Assembly: GCA_028285005.1 (NCBI GenBank) | Contig: JANQQP010000017.1 | Coordinates: 1-64,000, forward strand | DNA length: 64,000 nucleotides | Reading direction: 5' to 3' | Source: Dehalococcoidia bacterium | Lineage (GTDB): Bacteria; Chloroflexota; Dehalococcoidia; Lucifugimonadales; Lucifugimonadaceae | Shown: piece by piece, positions 44,501-53,282 of the stretch | How positions within the stretch are numbered: the first letter of the stretch is position 1 | Layout: each line of letters begins with the position of its first letter | Position numbers and translations under genes: made by a program | The notes under the pieces: model-generated | The model's database searches: none | The model's input: only the letters and a program-made list of their open reading frames with translations | What the model was told of the DNA's origin: nothing

Positions 44501-46274
44501 GGAGCGTCTGGAATCTGAGAACAGAGCGGCACGAGTGGAGCTGCCTTCAGGCGAGGTCTGGACTGCGCCTCAGCACGCCGCTGAGTACAGCGCCGTCACG
44601 TCTATCGGCGCTCAGGCCAGTCCTTCCGATCGCGAAGCGCTTCGCAATGTCCTTCGGCGAGCCCTTGGTCGCAGCGCTGCCTTGACCGAGGCTGAGCTAT
44701 CGGCCCGCTACGGCATCTCCTCCCAGCTCCTGACCGAAGAGCTTGAGGCGATGGCCGCTGACGATGAGCTCGCATGGGGCTACTTCACGGCTGAGGCAGG
44801 AGAGCGGGAGTGGGCGGTCCGACAGAACCTTGAGCGTATACAGGCTCGGACTCTATCGATCCTTCGATCCGAGATCAGGCCAGCCTCGCCGCTCCGCTAC
44901 CAGGCCGAGCTGCTCCACCTGCAGAGACTGACACCTGAACGACAGGTCACTGGCGCCGACGGTCTGATGCGGGTCCTCGAAGAGATGCAGGGCGTCGCGT
45001 TGCCACTGACAGAGTGGTCCTCCCGCGTGCTGCCCGCGAGGGTGGCAGGCTTCACGACCAGCATGCTCGACCAGATGCTGGGTAGCGGTGACTTCGTCCC
45101 GGCGCTCATCCCGGGGAGTGATTCCAATGGCGCGGGCTCAGAACGGGTCGTCTTCGTCCAGCGCGGGCTGGGAGCCACTTATCTCAATGAATCGGTGATC
45201 GAACGGGCGGGCCAGTCGCTGGACGACCTTAATGAGCAGTCGGCAAGAGTGATGGAGTTCATTAAGGTCGAGGGCACGGCCACGTCCGCAGAACTGCGCT
45301 CCGCGTTCTCGGATCTCCGCTTGAGCGAGCTCAGATCGGCACTCTCAACCCTGCTCAAATCCGGCCTGATCACGACCGACTCCTGGATCGCGCTCAATGC
45401 GGCGTTGCAACACGATCAGACTGTAGAGCGGGAAGTCCCTGAGACCCAGCATGCTCCGGCCGGGATCGCACGATCTGCAGCCCGCGCCGGTGCTGGAGTG
45501 CGAGGCCGAGCCGTCGCACGAGGGCAAGCGACCCGCCGCATGAGGGAACTGACCTCAAGCCTGCCTGAAGGTGCGAGCTGGTTTCCTGTCGACCGTTTCT
45601 CGGTCATGGGCAACCAGCCGGACAAGACCGCGCTGGCTAACGCTCGAGCGCTAGCATTGCTCAACCGCCATGGGGTCGTGAGCCGACATGTGCTGGCGCT
45701 TGAAAGCAACGGCTGGGACTGGCCGTCAATCATCAACTCGCTTTCTTTGATGGAGTTGCGAGGCGATGTCCGGCGAGGCTACTTCGTTCTCGGCCTTCCT
45801 GGCGTCCAGTTCGCCATGCCGGAGACCGTGGAGCGGCTGCGTGCCGGCCACAAGGGCAGCAAAGACAGCTTCACTGTGGTCTCTGCCAGCGACTTTGCAT
45901 ATGTGCTTGACCAGTCGCTTATTGACGCTTCGGATGCCGATGCAACCCTGCTCTCCGGGCTTTCGAGAATCCCATCGAACCACGTGGTCTTTCAGGGCGA
46001 GGAGCCGATTCTGCGGTCGGAGGCCAATGGTGAGCGTCTCACACCTGCGTCAGACGGGGCATCGAGAGTCGTCGCAGCAGCGGTTAGAGCGCTTCGAGAC
46101 CACTTCGTTCCTGCATCCGGCTCCTACGGCAACAGCATCTCAGTGCGCAGCTGGGACGGTAATGACATCCTCGGCTCACCCGGAGAACCAGTGCTGGAAG
46201 ACGCCGGCTTCAGACGAGATTTTCCAGCAATGACCTTCGACGCAGTACAGTCCAGAGCACTGAACAGCCGGTAG
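41580..46274 (+). CDS. lhr: Lhr-family DEAD/DEAH-box ATP-dependent helicase
   Basis: The product is 1564 residues from the ATG at 41580. It has the superfamily 2 helicase motifs: HAPTGSGKTFAAF (Walker A, near 60), ISPLKALNNDIERN, TTPESLYLIL, DEIHSISG (motif II), LSATQKP (motif III), then the second RecA domain with TSSLELGIDIG and QRVGRSGHRVG. The winged-helix, beta-barrel and long C-terminal domain of the long (Lhr-CTD) form follow. Lhr unwinds DNA and RNA:DNA hybrids in repair. The frame is open to 41367 through repeat DNA, but that stretch is not family-like. It stands alone, convergent with a kinase gene. Confidence 0.93.
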   Translation: MGSKRKNAATAKSAKPATNGSLKSFLPATQKWFTAEIGEPSPPQVQAWPRIANGENVLIHAPTGSGKTFAAFLSSIDQLFATTETGKRNTGVQALYISPLKALNNDIERNLRDPLNGIRHAAAELGDELPEITAEVRTGDTPQSARARMVRRPPHILITTPESLYLILTSPQARNMLREVKTVIVDEIHSISGTKRGVHLSLSLERLEQLSPGFQRIGLSATQKPLEEVARFLGGQHVTETPEGLSSDPRPVTIVDAQFEKKLEVGVVGMPDREIGESAASVWPQIIPSVLNDIEANRTTLVFANSRRQAEQATDRLNEQVRVELDPSAQPSEMHSEWAAPRETAESEGPFFAHHGSISDETRHTLEEALKAGELPALVGTSSLELGIDIGTVDLVVQLQSPKTVTQGLQRVGRSGHRVGETSRYRIYATHEEDLLEAAVVARGMADGDVEEVYTPQNALDVLSQQVIAAVAVDDWRVDDLFQVFRGAYPYHKLERSSFDAVLKLVSGKYPRHTFNTLRARVNWDEAGGMLRPLPGTRMHAVDNGGAIVDRGAFPVYLPDRKTRIGELDEEFVYESRAGDVFVLGSQVWRAADIDDDRVIVEPAPGAAPRMPFWRGEFPWRPLQLSKRLAEFKADVAARLEPHIDDESDPPEVRDWLQSEYFCDEPAARQIINYIRRQVRSTGNVASNRALLVETYSDSVGDRRVVVHSSFGGKVNGPWSVALSAVIKERTGVEPEVEVNDDGIMFRLHGADDDFPEDLLTALTPEQTRERVLAGLTDSALFGALFRQNAQRALLLPGIRRGRRTPFWLQRLRSKDLLAVSRNFADFPVMLETFRDCLEDAMDMPGLMDLLESLHAGEIEVTHHSSAAPSPVARALSFALEAWYMYQWDAPKAERSMQQLGLDREQLAALMRDPSFAGTLRPEALDEVGGQVAHTMPGRRARSATELAQLLEDLGDLTQAEVETRADGDFADWLERLESENRAARVELPSGEVWTAPQHAAEYSAVTSIGAQASPSDREALRNVLRRALGRSAALTEAELSARYGISSQLLTEELEAMAADDELAWGYFTAEAGEREWAVRQNLERIQARTLSILRSEIRPASPLRYQAELLHLQRLTPERQVTGADGLMRVLEEMQGVALPLTEWSSRVLPARVAGFTTSMLDQMLGSGDFVPALIPGSDSNGAGSERVVFVQRGLGATYLNESVIERAGQSLDDLNEQSARVMEFIKVEGTATSAELRSAFSDLRLSELRSALSTLLKSGLITTDSWIALNAALQHDQTVEREVPETQHAPAGIARSAARAGAGVRGRAVARGQATRRMRELTSSLPEGASWFPVDRFSVMGNQPDKTALANARALALLNRHGVVSRHVLALESNGWDWPSIINSLSLMELRGDVRRGYFVLGLPGVQFAMPETVERLRAGHKGSKDSFTVVSASDFAYVLDQSLIDASDADATLLSGLSRIPSNHVVFQGEEPILRSEANGERLTPASDGASRVVAAAVRALRDHFVPASGSYGNSISVRSWDGNDILGSPGEPVLEDAGFRRDFPAMTFDAVQSRALNSR

Positions 46275-46285
46275 AGTCCGAGGCC

Positions 46286-46364
46286 TGTCATTCTGAACTT
46301 GATTCAGAATCTTTCGGTTGACCGTCGTTCAGCGGTCAGATCCCTCCGCTTCGGTCGGGATGAC
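46286..46364. repeat. Family B intergenic repeat
   Basis: A full copy (TGTCATTCTGAACTTGATTC to GGTCGGGATGAC) between the convergent helicase and kinase genes. It shares about 30 nt at each end with the copies at 12874 and 41441, while the centre varies. Confidence 0.75.
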
Positions 46365-46381
46365 GGCCAGCAATCAGCGCC

Positions 46382-47584
46382 CTAAGCAGCCTCGGTCTGG
46401 CTGCCCTCGCCGGCTAGCACAACAGGCATATCGGCTTCGACAATCGTGCCCTTGCCGGTGCTGCTCTGGATAGTCAGGTCGCCGCCGTGTAGGCGAACAA
46501 GGCCGCGGGCGAGCACAAGGCCCAGGCCAGAACCGGCCTCAGTCTGATCGCTCTCGCTGCGCCTCGACGGCTGATCCGGGTCGAACGGCTCGAACACCTT
46601 CGCAATCTGACTGTCGCTCATCCCTCGTCCCTGGTCCACAACGCGAATCCGAAGACGGTTGCCCTCGGCCCACATCTCAAGATCCACTGGGAGGGCGTCC
46701 GCCGAGTAGCGGGAGGCATTTGAAACAAGCACATTCACGATCTGCAGAAGACGCACTCTGTCCGCCCACACAGTCACCTTCGTCGGCGGCGTGGTGGAAC
46801 GTAGAGCCTGCTGCCTGCCCTCGAGGATCGGCCCCATGTCCATGGACACCTGGGCCGCCAGGTCTCCAAGTTCGAACTCGGTGCGTTCAAGGCCGATCGT
46901 GCCGGACCGCAATCTTGCGAAATCTACGAAATCGTTTAGCAGCCTCAACAGCCTGCGCCCCGACCGGTTCGCCTTGTCAATGCGCCCGATCTGGTCGTCG
47001 TTAAGGTTCCCCGGCTTGTTCTTGGCGAGCAGGTCAAGGTAGGTCATGACGGTCGCCAGCGGACCCTTAAGGTCATGCGCCATCCGGCGCAGGAGCTGGT
47101 CATCTGTCGCACCGTTAGATCCGGTATCTGCCTGCTGCAGGCTCCCTCCAATTGCCAGTCCGGCAACCGCAGAAAGCGACTTCAAATAGTTGAGCGCAGA
47201 GACCGGGTAGACGTTCCCGGCAACCCCGTTTCCGGCCGCCAGCACGCCGATCAGTCCAGAGCCCGAATCTATGGGAGCGGCGAGCTGCACGCCATGCTCA
47301 GCGAAGAGCGCCTCGTCCCACTCATCCAGTTCCGTGCCCGGCTGCTCAAGGAATGGTTCGCCAGCGCGCAGCACCGCACCTTGCGTCTCCAGCCACTTTC
47401 CGATTCGACTGTTGTGCCTCAGCTTGATGAACGGAGCATCGGGTCGGGTGTCAGCCGAGGTGACGAACCACTCGGCGTCATCTGAGCGAAGCAGAACCGC
47501 AACCCAGTTCGACTGAATGGCCGACTGAGCCGACACAGCGATGCTGTGTACGAGTTCCGAGAAGCTGTTTGGGCCGTCTGACAT
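46382..47584 (-). CDS. Soluble sensor histidine kinase with GAF domain
   Basis: The product is 400 residues from the ATG at 47584; a GTG three codons upstream is also possible. A GAF-like domain (about 1-150) has no membrane helix. The HisKA domain has phospho-acceptor H170 (RRMAHDLKGPLATVM). The ATPase domain has VSNASRYSADA, DQGRGMSDSQIAKVFEPF and GSGLGLVLARG. It therefore senses a cytoplasmic signal. The OmpR-type regulator gene lies 84 nt upstream on the same strand and is its likely partner. Confidence 0.9.
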   Translation of the reverse strand: MSDGPNSFSELVHSIAVSAQSAIQSNWVAVLLRSDDAEWFVTSADTRPDAPFIKLRHNSRIGKWLETQGAVLRAGEPFLEQPGTELDEWDEALFAEHGVQLAAPIDSGSGLIGVLAAGNGVAGNVYPVSALNYLKSLSAVAGLAIGGSLQQADTGSNGATDDQLLRRMAHDLKGPLATVMTYLDLLAKNKPGNLNDDQIGRIDKANRSGRRLLRLLNDFVDFARLRSGTIGLERTEFELGDLAAQVSMDMGPILEGRQQALRSTTPPTKVTVWADRVRLLQIVNVLVSNASRYSADALPVDLEMWAEGNRLRIRVVDQGRGMSDSQIAKVFEPFDPDQPSRRSESDQTEAGSGLGLVLARGLVRLHGGDLTIQSSTGKGTIVEADMPVVLAGEGSQTEAA

Positions 47585-47668
47585 CAATGGCACACCCTGG
47601 CTAGTGATAGCTCGACCCGCCGCACTGGCAGCGAGCAGAACGTGGGATCAACAGAAAGCAGATCGTGG

Positions 47669-48379
47669 TTAGGCCGCAGCGGAGTTGGAGCGCTGCTCAA
47701 TGTAGACGTAGCCGAACCCGCGCCGTGTGATGATCAGCTTGGGGTGCGAAGGGTCTTCTTCGATCTTCCGGCGCAGGTGACCCACATGCCACTTCACAAG
47801 CTCCTCGGTGTCGTATTCACGGCCCCAGACGCTGTGAAGCAGCTGTTCGGCCGGCACCGGCTGACCCTTCTGGCGGACAAGCATCGAAAGCAGCTTGTAC
47901 TCCGTCGGCGTCAGGTCCGTGTCCTCGCCGCGCACCGAAACGGTTCGGCGGGCGAAGTCGATCTCGATCACATCGTCGCTGAACTTGTCGACGGTGGCGG
48001 GACTTGAAGCGCTGGTGGCTCGGCGCAGGCCGGCCTGGACCCTGGCCAGCAGCTCACCCATTCCAGTGCCCTTCACAACGTAGTCGTCAGCACCCTTCTC
48101 GAAGGCTCGGATCTTCTCGCGCTCATCAGCCAGGCCGCTGAGAATGATGACCGGGACGTTTGACATGGACCTGATGCGCTCGCACAGGTCGAAACCGGTC
48201 GTGCCGGGGAGCAGGACATCAAGCAGAACCAGGTCGGGCTGGAACTCATAGAACACTCGCAGAGCCTCATCACCATCGCCGACCGCCCTGGTTGAGTAGC
48301 CCTCTTCCGTCATGCTTTCGTCAAGTGCATCGCGCATGTCAGCAGAGTCTTCAACCACGAGTATTTTGTGAGTTGCCAT
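47669..48379 (-). CDS. OmpR-family response regulator
   Basis: The product is 236 residues from the ATG at 48379 (AGGTGG upstream). The receiver domain has the acidic pair E10-D11 (VVEDSADM), phospho-acceptor D54 (VLLDVLLPG) and K103 (VVKGTG). The winged-helix DNA-binding domain (about 130-230) has DLTPTEYKLLSML, VWGREYDTEELVKWHVGHLR and ITRRGFGYVY. It is followed by the GAF histidine kinase gene; together they form a two-component system. Targets are not known, but the pilus operon starts some 700 nt away on the opposite strand. Confidence 0.93.
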   Translation of the reverse strand: MATHKILVVEDSADMRDALDESMTEEGYSTRAVGDGDEALRVFYEFQPDLVLLDVLLPGTTGFDLCERIRSMSNVPVIILSGLADEREKIRAFEKGADDYVVKGTGMGELLARVQAGLRRATSASSPATVDKFSDDVIEIDFARRTVSVRGEDTDLTPTEYKLLSMLVRQKGQPVPAEQLLHSVWGREYDTEELVKWHVGHLRRKIEEDPSHPKLIITRRGFGYVYIEQRSNSAAA

Positions 48380-49072
48380 GTCCAAGTCCACCTGTAACGA
48401 ATATGACTGATGAGTCCCTACCGACTTATCCCAGTGTGGAGGGCTCAACTACCCTCATGCTTTGGGCAACATACCGGCGGAGGCTGTCGAAAGAATCAAT
48501 CGGCATGCGCGAACTCGCCTACCGATCTCTCTTAGCCTGTTTTGCGCTGCCGTACTCCCTTATGTGGAGGCCGCAACCTGGTGACTGAAAGGTGCCCGGA
48601 TCAGAGTCCGAGAACCGCCGAGAGCTACCCGCAGGGGCCAGTCAGTACAACAACGCCAGTTGAACACGCCGGTCTGCCGCGCCGCGGCCCTCGCTCACAC
48701 CGCCACTACACCCATTCTCAGCGCAATTCACCGGACACATGCGCCTGGCGCATAGGAAGATCGGGCACAGGCTGCTCCCGGTTGCTCCCCGACCCGGTCC
48801 GGTGGGTGAGGCACGGTATCACCCTTTCGTACCAGTGAGCGGATAGGTCCTCCAACTGAGAGCACTGGACTCATGGCACAGGCGCACACCCGTCTCACAC
48901 CCCTCTTCACCAGCGCCTCTACGTACGCCACTCCGCTGCCAACCCTGACTCCCAACACGGCACATGCACACTGACTCGTGTCGCAGATTAGCTGTGATCG
49001 AGCCCGGACCGTTACGCCAGCCAATGAGGCACTCGGTCCCTGCTCACAACCGACCGTTAGGAGTTCACCCCG
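48380..49072. other. Long divergent intergenic region
   Basis: These 693 nt separate the response regulator (minus) from the pilus operon (plus) and should hold both promoters. Short open frames here have unlike-protein composition. I see no RNA gene and no repeat of families A-C, and no clear promoter that I would defend. Confidence 0.5.
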
Positions 49073-49807
49073 ATGCCCGCCATCAGGCTGTTGATAGTCG
49101 ATTCGGAAGACCGCTACTGGAAAGATACCGAACCAGAGTTCATATCAGACCCACGGTTCGAACAGGTGAGCAGAGCCGTCACCGCTGAACAGGCGCTGAT
49201 GAAGCTCCACGCAGCACGGCCCTCGGTGGCGATAGTGGACATGACAGTGCCATCCCCTGCTACCAGCGAACTGCTGCACAGGCTCACGACAACCACTTCT
49301 CCGGTGCCCATCGTCGCAATCTGTGAACTCCTCGATGACGGACATGTCGGCTACGCAGTTGGAGTGGGCGCATGCGCGGTGCTGTCTCGCATGTCACCGC
49401 CCAAGCAGGTCCGTGGAGTCGTGCTCGAGGCCTCCTCAGGCGCGATGCCCATACAGCGAGACATCGCTGAACGGCCGGACCTGCTCAGGCACCTGATCTC
49501 AGAGTTCCAGCGCAGGCTGCGAGGCAGCGGGCCTTCGTCAGCCACGCAGTGTCCGCTCACGGAGCGTGAGCGGACCATCCTCGAACTGGTCGCATCAGGC
49601 CACGCCAACAAAGAGGTGGCGTTCGAGCTCGGCATATCTGAGCGCACCGTCAAGAACCACATGACCAACATCCTTGCCAAGCTCTCAGCAAAGGACCGCG
49701 CCCACGCCGTCCGCATCGGCATCCAGAGCGGCTGGATCTGCCGTGACCAGTGGGAACCGGCACTTGCGCCTCGCCCGGCGGCACAATCCGTCATGAGGGC
49801 TGCGTAA
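49073..49807 (+). CDS. NarL/LuxR-type response regulator with atypical receiver
   Basis: A 244-residue regulator. The receiver domain (about 1-125) keeps a phospho-acceptor-like Asp (VAIVDMTVP, near 54). The acidic pair is D-S (IVDSED), the switch Thr/Ser position reads Cys (VAICE), and the conserved Lys position is Ser (AVLSRM). The LuxR helix-turn-helix (about 160-225) is canonical: LTERERTILELVASGHANKE and ISERTVKNHMTNILAKL. The stop TAA shares an A with the ATG of the pilus ATPase gene (TAATG, 49805-49809), so it heads the pilus operon and probably controls it. Confidence 0.9.
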   Translation: MPAIRLLIVDSEDRYWKDTEPEFISDPRFEQVSRAVTAEQALMKLHAARPSVAIVDMTVPSPATSELLHRLTTTTSPVPIVAICELLDDGHVGYAVGVGACAVLSRMSPPKQVRGVVLEASSGAMPIQRDIAERPDLLRHLISEFQRRLRGSGPSSATQCPLTERERTILELVASGHANKEVAFELGISERTVKNHMTNILAKLSAKDRAHAVRIGIQSGWICRDQWEPALAPRPAAQSVMRAA

Positions 49808-51429
49808 TGACAACAGCTAAGAGCAAGGAAGCCGAGCACAACGACTCGGAAGACAAGCAGCAGCTGATCACCGACGACGAACAGCAACTCAACCCGGATG
49901 TCGAATTCGACTGGACAACGCTAGAGGCGGGTGAGACCGCTACATCTGTCATACCGGAATCGCTCGCACGCAAGTACGTCGCCTTCCCCGCAAGGATCGA
50001 AGAAGGCAAGCTGCTTGTGGTCATGGCGAACCCGAAGGACTACCGAGCCCTTCAGTCGCTTGAGATGCGCGCCAGGATGGAGGTCATTCCGATCGCCAGC
50101 CCGGCCGATGACATCATCAACGCCATCGACCTGCATTACTCGTCCTCCATGCCAGACTCGATCTCGTCCGCCATGGACAACCGCTATGTAGCCAAGGCCG
50201 GAGAGCACGAAGAGGTCCGTGAGATACCGCTGGTACTGGGCACCGAGGAAGAGGACGAAGACTCAGACTCAAGCCCAGTCATCCAGGCCATCGACTCGCT
50301 CATATCGCAGGCGGTGAAGGCCCGTTCGACGGACATCCACATTGAGCCCATGGAAGACCGCGTCAGGGTCCGTTTCAGGATTGACGGCTTCCTGCAAGAG
50401 GTCGCCCGGCTTCCGCTTGCGGCACACGGCGCGCTCATATCCAGGCTCAAGATCATGTCCGGTATGGACATCGCCGAACGCAGGCGGCCGCAGGACGGTC
50501 ACTTCGCGGTGAAAGTCGGTGAGTCGAGCATTGAGGTACGTTCAGCGACCTCGGACACCGTGCACGGCGAGATGGCGGTGCTCAGAATCCTGAACAAGAG
50601 CCTCAAGCTGTTCTCGCTCAACGACCTCGGCATGATGGAGCACTCCACCGAAGCTATGCGACGGCTGCTGGGCGCTCCGTACGGGATCCTGCTCGTATCA
50701 GGCCCGACCGGTGCCGGTAAGACAACCACGCTCTATGCGGCGCTCAACGAAATGGACTCCCGCCGCACCAACATCATCACGATCGAAGATCCGGTTGAGT
50801 ACCGCTTCCCCGGAGTCAACTCGATCCAGATCAACGAAAAGGCAGGTCTCACTTTCCCTGCAAGCCTGCGTGCTGTCCTCCGTATGGACCCGGACACTGT
50901 GCTAGTCGGTGAGATCCGTGACGCAGAGACGGCCCGCATCGCGGTACAGGCCGCTCTGACAGGTCACCTCGTGATGTCATCAGTCCACGCCAATGACGCC
51001 GTCAGGGCGGTCAGCAGAATGGTCGACCTTGGAGTTGAGCCATTCCTGCTTTCATCAGCCTTGCTCGGAGTCGTCTCCCAGCGCATGGTCCGCATGATCT
51101 GCGACCACTGCGAGAAGGAGCTCGAGCCGGACGGTGACGAGGCGAACGCCGCTCTCGAGATGGGCTTCGAGCCCGGCACGAAGCTTAAGCAGGGCGAGGG
51201 CTGCTACTTCTGCTCTTTCACTGGCTACCGCGGCCGCACAGGACTGTACGAAATCCTGGTTGCAACCGAGGAATTCAGGCAGCAGATCCTGGTAGAAACC
51301 GATAACGCGAAGCTGCTCGAAACGGCCCGAGGCAACGGGTTCAGGAGCATGAGGGACGACGGCCTGGAAAAGGTTCAGAAGGGCCTAACTTCACCATCTG
51401 AAGTCATGAGGAGCGTGTACTCGCTATGA
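49807..51429 (+). CDS. pilB: Type IV pilus/type II secretion assembly ATPase (PilB/GspE family)
   Basis: The product is 540 residues. After an acidic N-terminus and a GspE N-terminal-like domain (about 45-130), the ATPase core has SGPTGAGKTTTLYA (Walker A, 298-310), the Asp box TIEDPVEYRFPG, TVLVGEIRD (Walker B, 364-372), the His box SSVHAND and a four-cysteine zinc site (C432, C435, C466, C469) typical of PilB/GspE and absent from PilT. It powers polymerisation of pilin at the inner membrane. The gene overlaps both neighbours (TAATG with the regulator, ATGA with the PilC-like gene). Confidence 0.94.
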   Translation: MTTAKSKEAEHNDSEDKQQLITDDEQQLNPDVEFDWTTLEAGETATSVIPESLARKYVAFPARIEEGKLLVVMANPKDYRALQSLEMRARMEVIPIASPADDIINAIDLHYSSSMPDSISSAMDNRYVAKAGEHEEVREIPLVLGTEEEDEDSDSSPVIQAIDSLISQAVKARSTDIHIEPMEDRVRVRFRIDGFLQEVARLPLAAHGALISRLKIMSGMDIAERRRPQDGHFAVKVGESSIEVRSATSDTVHGEMAVLRILNKSLKLFSLNDLGMMEHSTEAMRRLLGAPYGILLVSGPTGAGKTTTLYAALNEMDSRRTNIITIEDPVEYRFPGVNSIQINEKAGLTFPASLRAVLRMDPDTVLVGEIRDAETARIAVQAALTGHLVMSSVHANDAVRAVSRMVDLGVEPFLLSSALLGVVSQRMVRMICDHCEKELEPDGDEANAALEMGFEPGTKLKQGEGCYFCSFTGYRGRTGLYEILVATEEFRQQILVETDNAKLLETARGNGFRSMRDDGLEKVQKGLTSPSEVMRSVYSL

Positions 51430-52586
51430 CAACCTCACCAGCACGCCGCCGAGTTACAGACAACATGCGCCGACGCAGGCGCCGCAGGGCACCGGTCAAG
51501 AAGTCGCTGTGGCAGCGGCTCAATGACTCCGAGATCTTCTCGAAGAAGAAACCGAAGAAGACCGAAGTCATTGCATTCACTCGTGAGCTGTCGACTCTGC
51601 TCGACTCGGGTATCGGCATGGGCCCGGCTCTGTTAATGCTCGCGGAAGGCCGCAAAGGCACGATGCTGGGCGATGCCATCGCTCAGATGGCCGAGGACCT
51701 GAACTCAGGTCTCACCATCGCTGAATCGATGGCCAAGCACCCGGACGTGTTCCCGAAGATCTATGTCAGGACAGTGTCGGCCGCAGACCGGGGCGCGCCA
51801 CTCTCGACGTCGCTGAAGCAGGCGGCTGACTTCATGGACACCGCCGCATCGGCTATCGCGCAGGCGAAACGGGCGTTGGTCTATCCAGCGTTGATCCTGT
51901 CCGTAGGTATCGGAGTTGTGATTCTGCTGCTGACCGTTTCGCTGCCGCAGATGATCTCACTGTTCGAGAACCTGGAGACCGAGCTTCCAGTTCCCACCAA
52001 GATCCTGATCGCATTCTCTGACTTCCTCCGTACTTATCCGCTGTTTATCTTCGGCGGACTGCTCGCCCTTGTCGCTGGGCTGTTCAAGCTCAGGAGCACT
52101 GAGAAGGGCCGCGAGGTCATGCACAAAGGCATGCTGAGGCTGCCCCTGATGAGCGGAGTTGTCGTCTCAAGCGACGTGGCCCGCGCATCGGGAGCGCTTG
52201 CCGCACTCACCGAAGTCGGCATGCCCGTGCCCGATGCTCTGGACGTGGCTCGTGAGACGGTTGGTAACGACATCATCCGTCACGCACTCAGCGATGCCCG
52301 CCAGGGCCTGATCGCGGGTGAAGGACTTGCCGGCCCGCTTGAGAAGGCCGCGATCTTCCCGGCCACGTTCATCCAGACGCTGAAGGTGGCGGAGGACACA
52401 GGAACGCTGGACGCGAACCTGAAGCGAATGTCCGAGTTCTATCAGCTGGATGCGCAGGAGAAGGTCAAGAGCATGGTGAGCCTGATCGAGCCGATGTCCA
52501 CGGTCATCGTGGCTCTTGCCGTCGGCTTCGTCGCTCTCTCCGTGATCATGCCGATGTACTCGGCCCTCGGCGCCCTGCAGGAGTAG
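51426..52586 (+). CDS. pilC: Type IV pilus/type II secretion inner-membrane platform protein (PilC/GspF family)
   Basis: The 386-residue protein has two GspF domains: FTRELSTLLDSGIGMGPALLML near residue 45 and ASGALAALTEVGMPVPDALD near 255. Membrane helices follow each of them (VYPALILSVGIGVVILLLTVSLP near 160, FIFGGLLALVAGLFKL near 205, and STVIVALAVGFVALSVIMPMYS at the end). It forms the rotor/platform that the PilB ATPase turns. The ATG overlaps the pilB stop (ATGA). About 250 nt with no clear gene follow before the first pilin-like gene. Confidence 0.93.
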   Translation: MTTSPARRRVTDNMRRRRRRRAPVKKSLWQRLNDSEIFSKKKPKKTEVIAFTRELSTLLDSGIGMGPALLMLAEGRKGTMLGDAIAQMAEDLNSGLTIAESMAKHPDVFPKIYVRTVSAADRGAPLSTSLKQAADFMDTAASAIAQAKRALVYPALILSVGIGVVILLLTVSLPQMISLFENLETELPVPTKILIAFSDFLRTYPLFIFGGLLALVAGLFKLRSTEKGREVMHKGMLRLPLMSGVVVSSDVARASGALAALTEVGMPVPDALDVARETVGNDIIRHALSDARQGLIAGEGLAGPLEKAAIFPATFIQTLKVAEDTGTLDANLKRMSEFYQLDAQEKVKSMVSLIEPMSTVIVALAVGFVALSVIMPMYSALGALQE

Positions 52587-52837
52587 CAGCCAAACTCACA
52601 TCTGCTGCAGCCGGTCCTCCCAGATCGACCGGTCGACCGCACCTGCCCTTATCCGGTCCCGTGTGGATTCTCTTTCCGGCCGCTACGGCCTGTGGGCGGA
52701 CTTTGCACGCCTCGTCAACTGGCATCAAATTGACCTGCCGGCTACCGGGGGAGGCTCCTTTAAGAGCCGAAACGATGTGCTGACCACACCTTCGGCACAC
52801 AATCGCCAGCCCTCGTCCCACTGGTTCAGGCGAGATC

Positions 52838-53278
52838 ATGTTCCAGATGACCTCAAATGGCCGAATGGAGACATCTGTGGCAATCCGAGGGAACAGGTCA
52901 GTGCGGAACGCCGCTCGGCGCAACTTGCGTCAGAGCGGCGTGATTCTGCTCGAGACGCTCGTAGGAGTCGCCGTCATTAGTACGACGGTGCTCGCCGCCC
53001 TCGTCGCCCTCTCCACAGCTTCTGTGGCCTCGCAGCAGGTCCAGGACGACACGAGGGGCGCAGTTGTGGCCGTATCGCAGATCGAACTGATCCGCACACT
53101 GCCATTCGTCGCGACGCCGGGGACATACACCTCGGTCACGCCACCGGCCGGCTACGCGGTGTCGAACACCACGGCAGCCTACCCGGGAGGCAACGCAAAT
53201 ATCCAGAACGTCACCGTGACCGTCACTTTCGGCGGTGATGTCGTCCAGGAACAGACGATCGTCAAGATCAACCGTTGA
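52838..53278 (+). CDS. Type IV pilin-like minor (pseudo)pilin
   Basis: The product carries a class III-type prepilin signal: basic leader (RRNLRQSG), then VILLETLVGVAVISTTVLAA with the Glu at position 5 after the likely cleavage Gly. The remainder (about 90 residues) is a small beta-rich domain. The start is unclear: ATG at 52838 has AGGCGAG upstream and gives 146 residues; GTG at 52900 would give the short 13-residue leader typical of the family. The 250 nt upstream (52587-52837) hold a small hairpin (GGCTC/GAGCC near 52753-52768) but no gene. Confidence 0.78.
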   Translation: MFQMTSNGRMETSVAIRGNRSVRNAARRNLRQSGVILLETLVGVAVISTTVLAALVALSTASVASQQVQDDTRGAVVAVSQIELIRTLPFVATPGTYTSVTPPAGYAVSNTTAAYPGGNANIQNVTVTVTFGGDVVQEQTIVKINR

Positions 53279-53282
53279 AGCC

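Noticed and set aside
48542..48838. A gene in the gap before the pilus operon
   Set aside because: The translation is rich in Arg, Pro and Thr without any pattern, and no ribosome site precedes it.
52740..52790. A cyclic-di-GMP riboswitch before the pilin genes
   Set aside because: A short hairpin and purine-rich bits are present, but the conserved GCAAA and GACGCAAAGCC elements of that class are absent.
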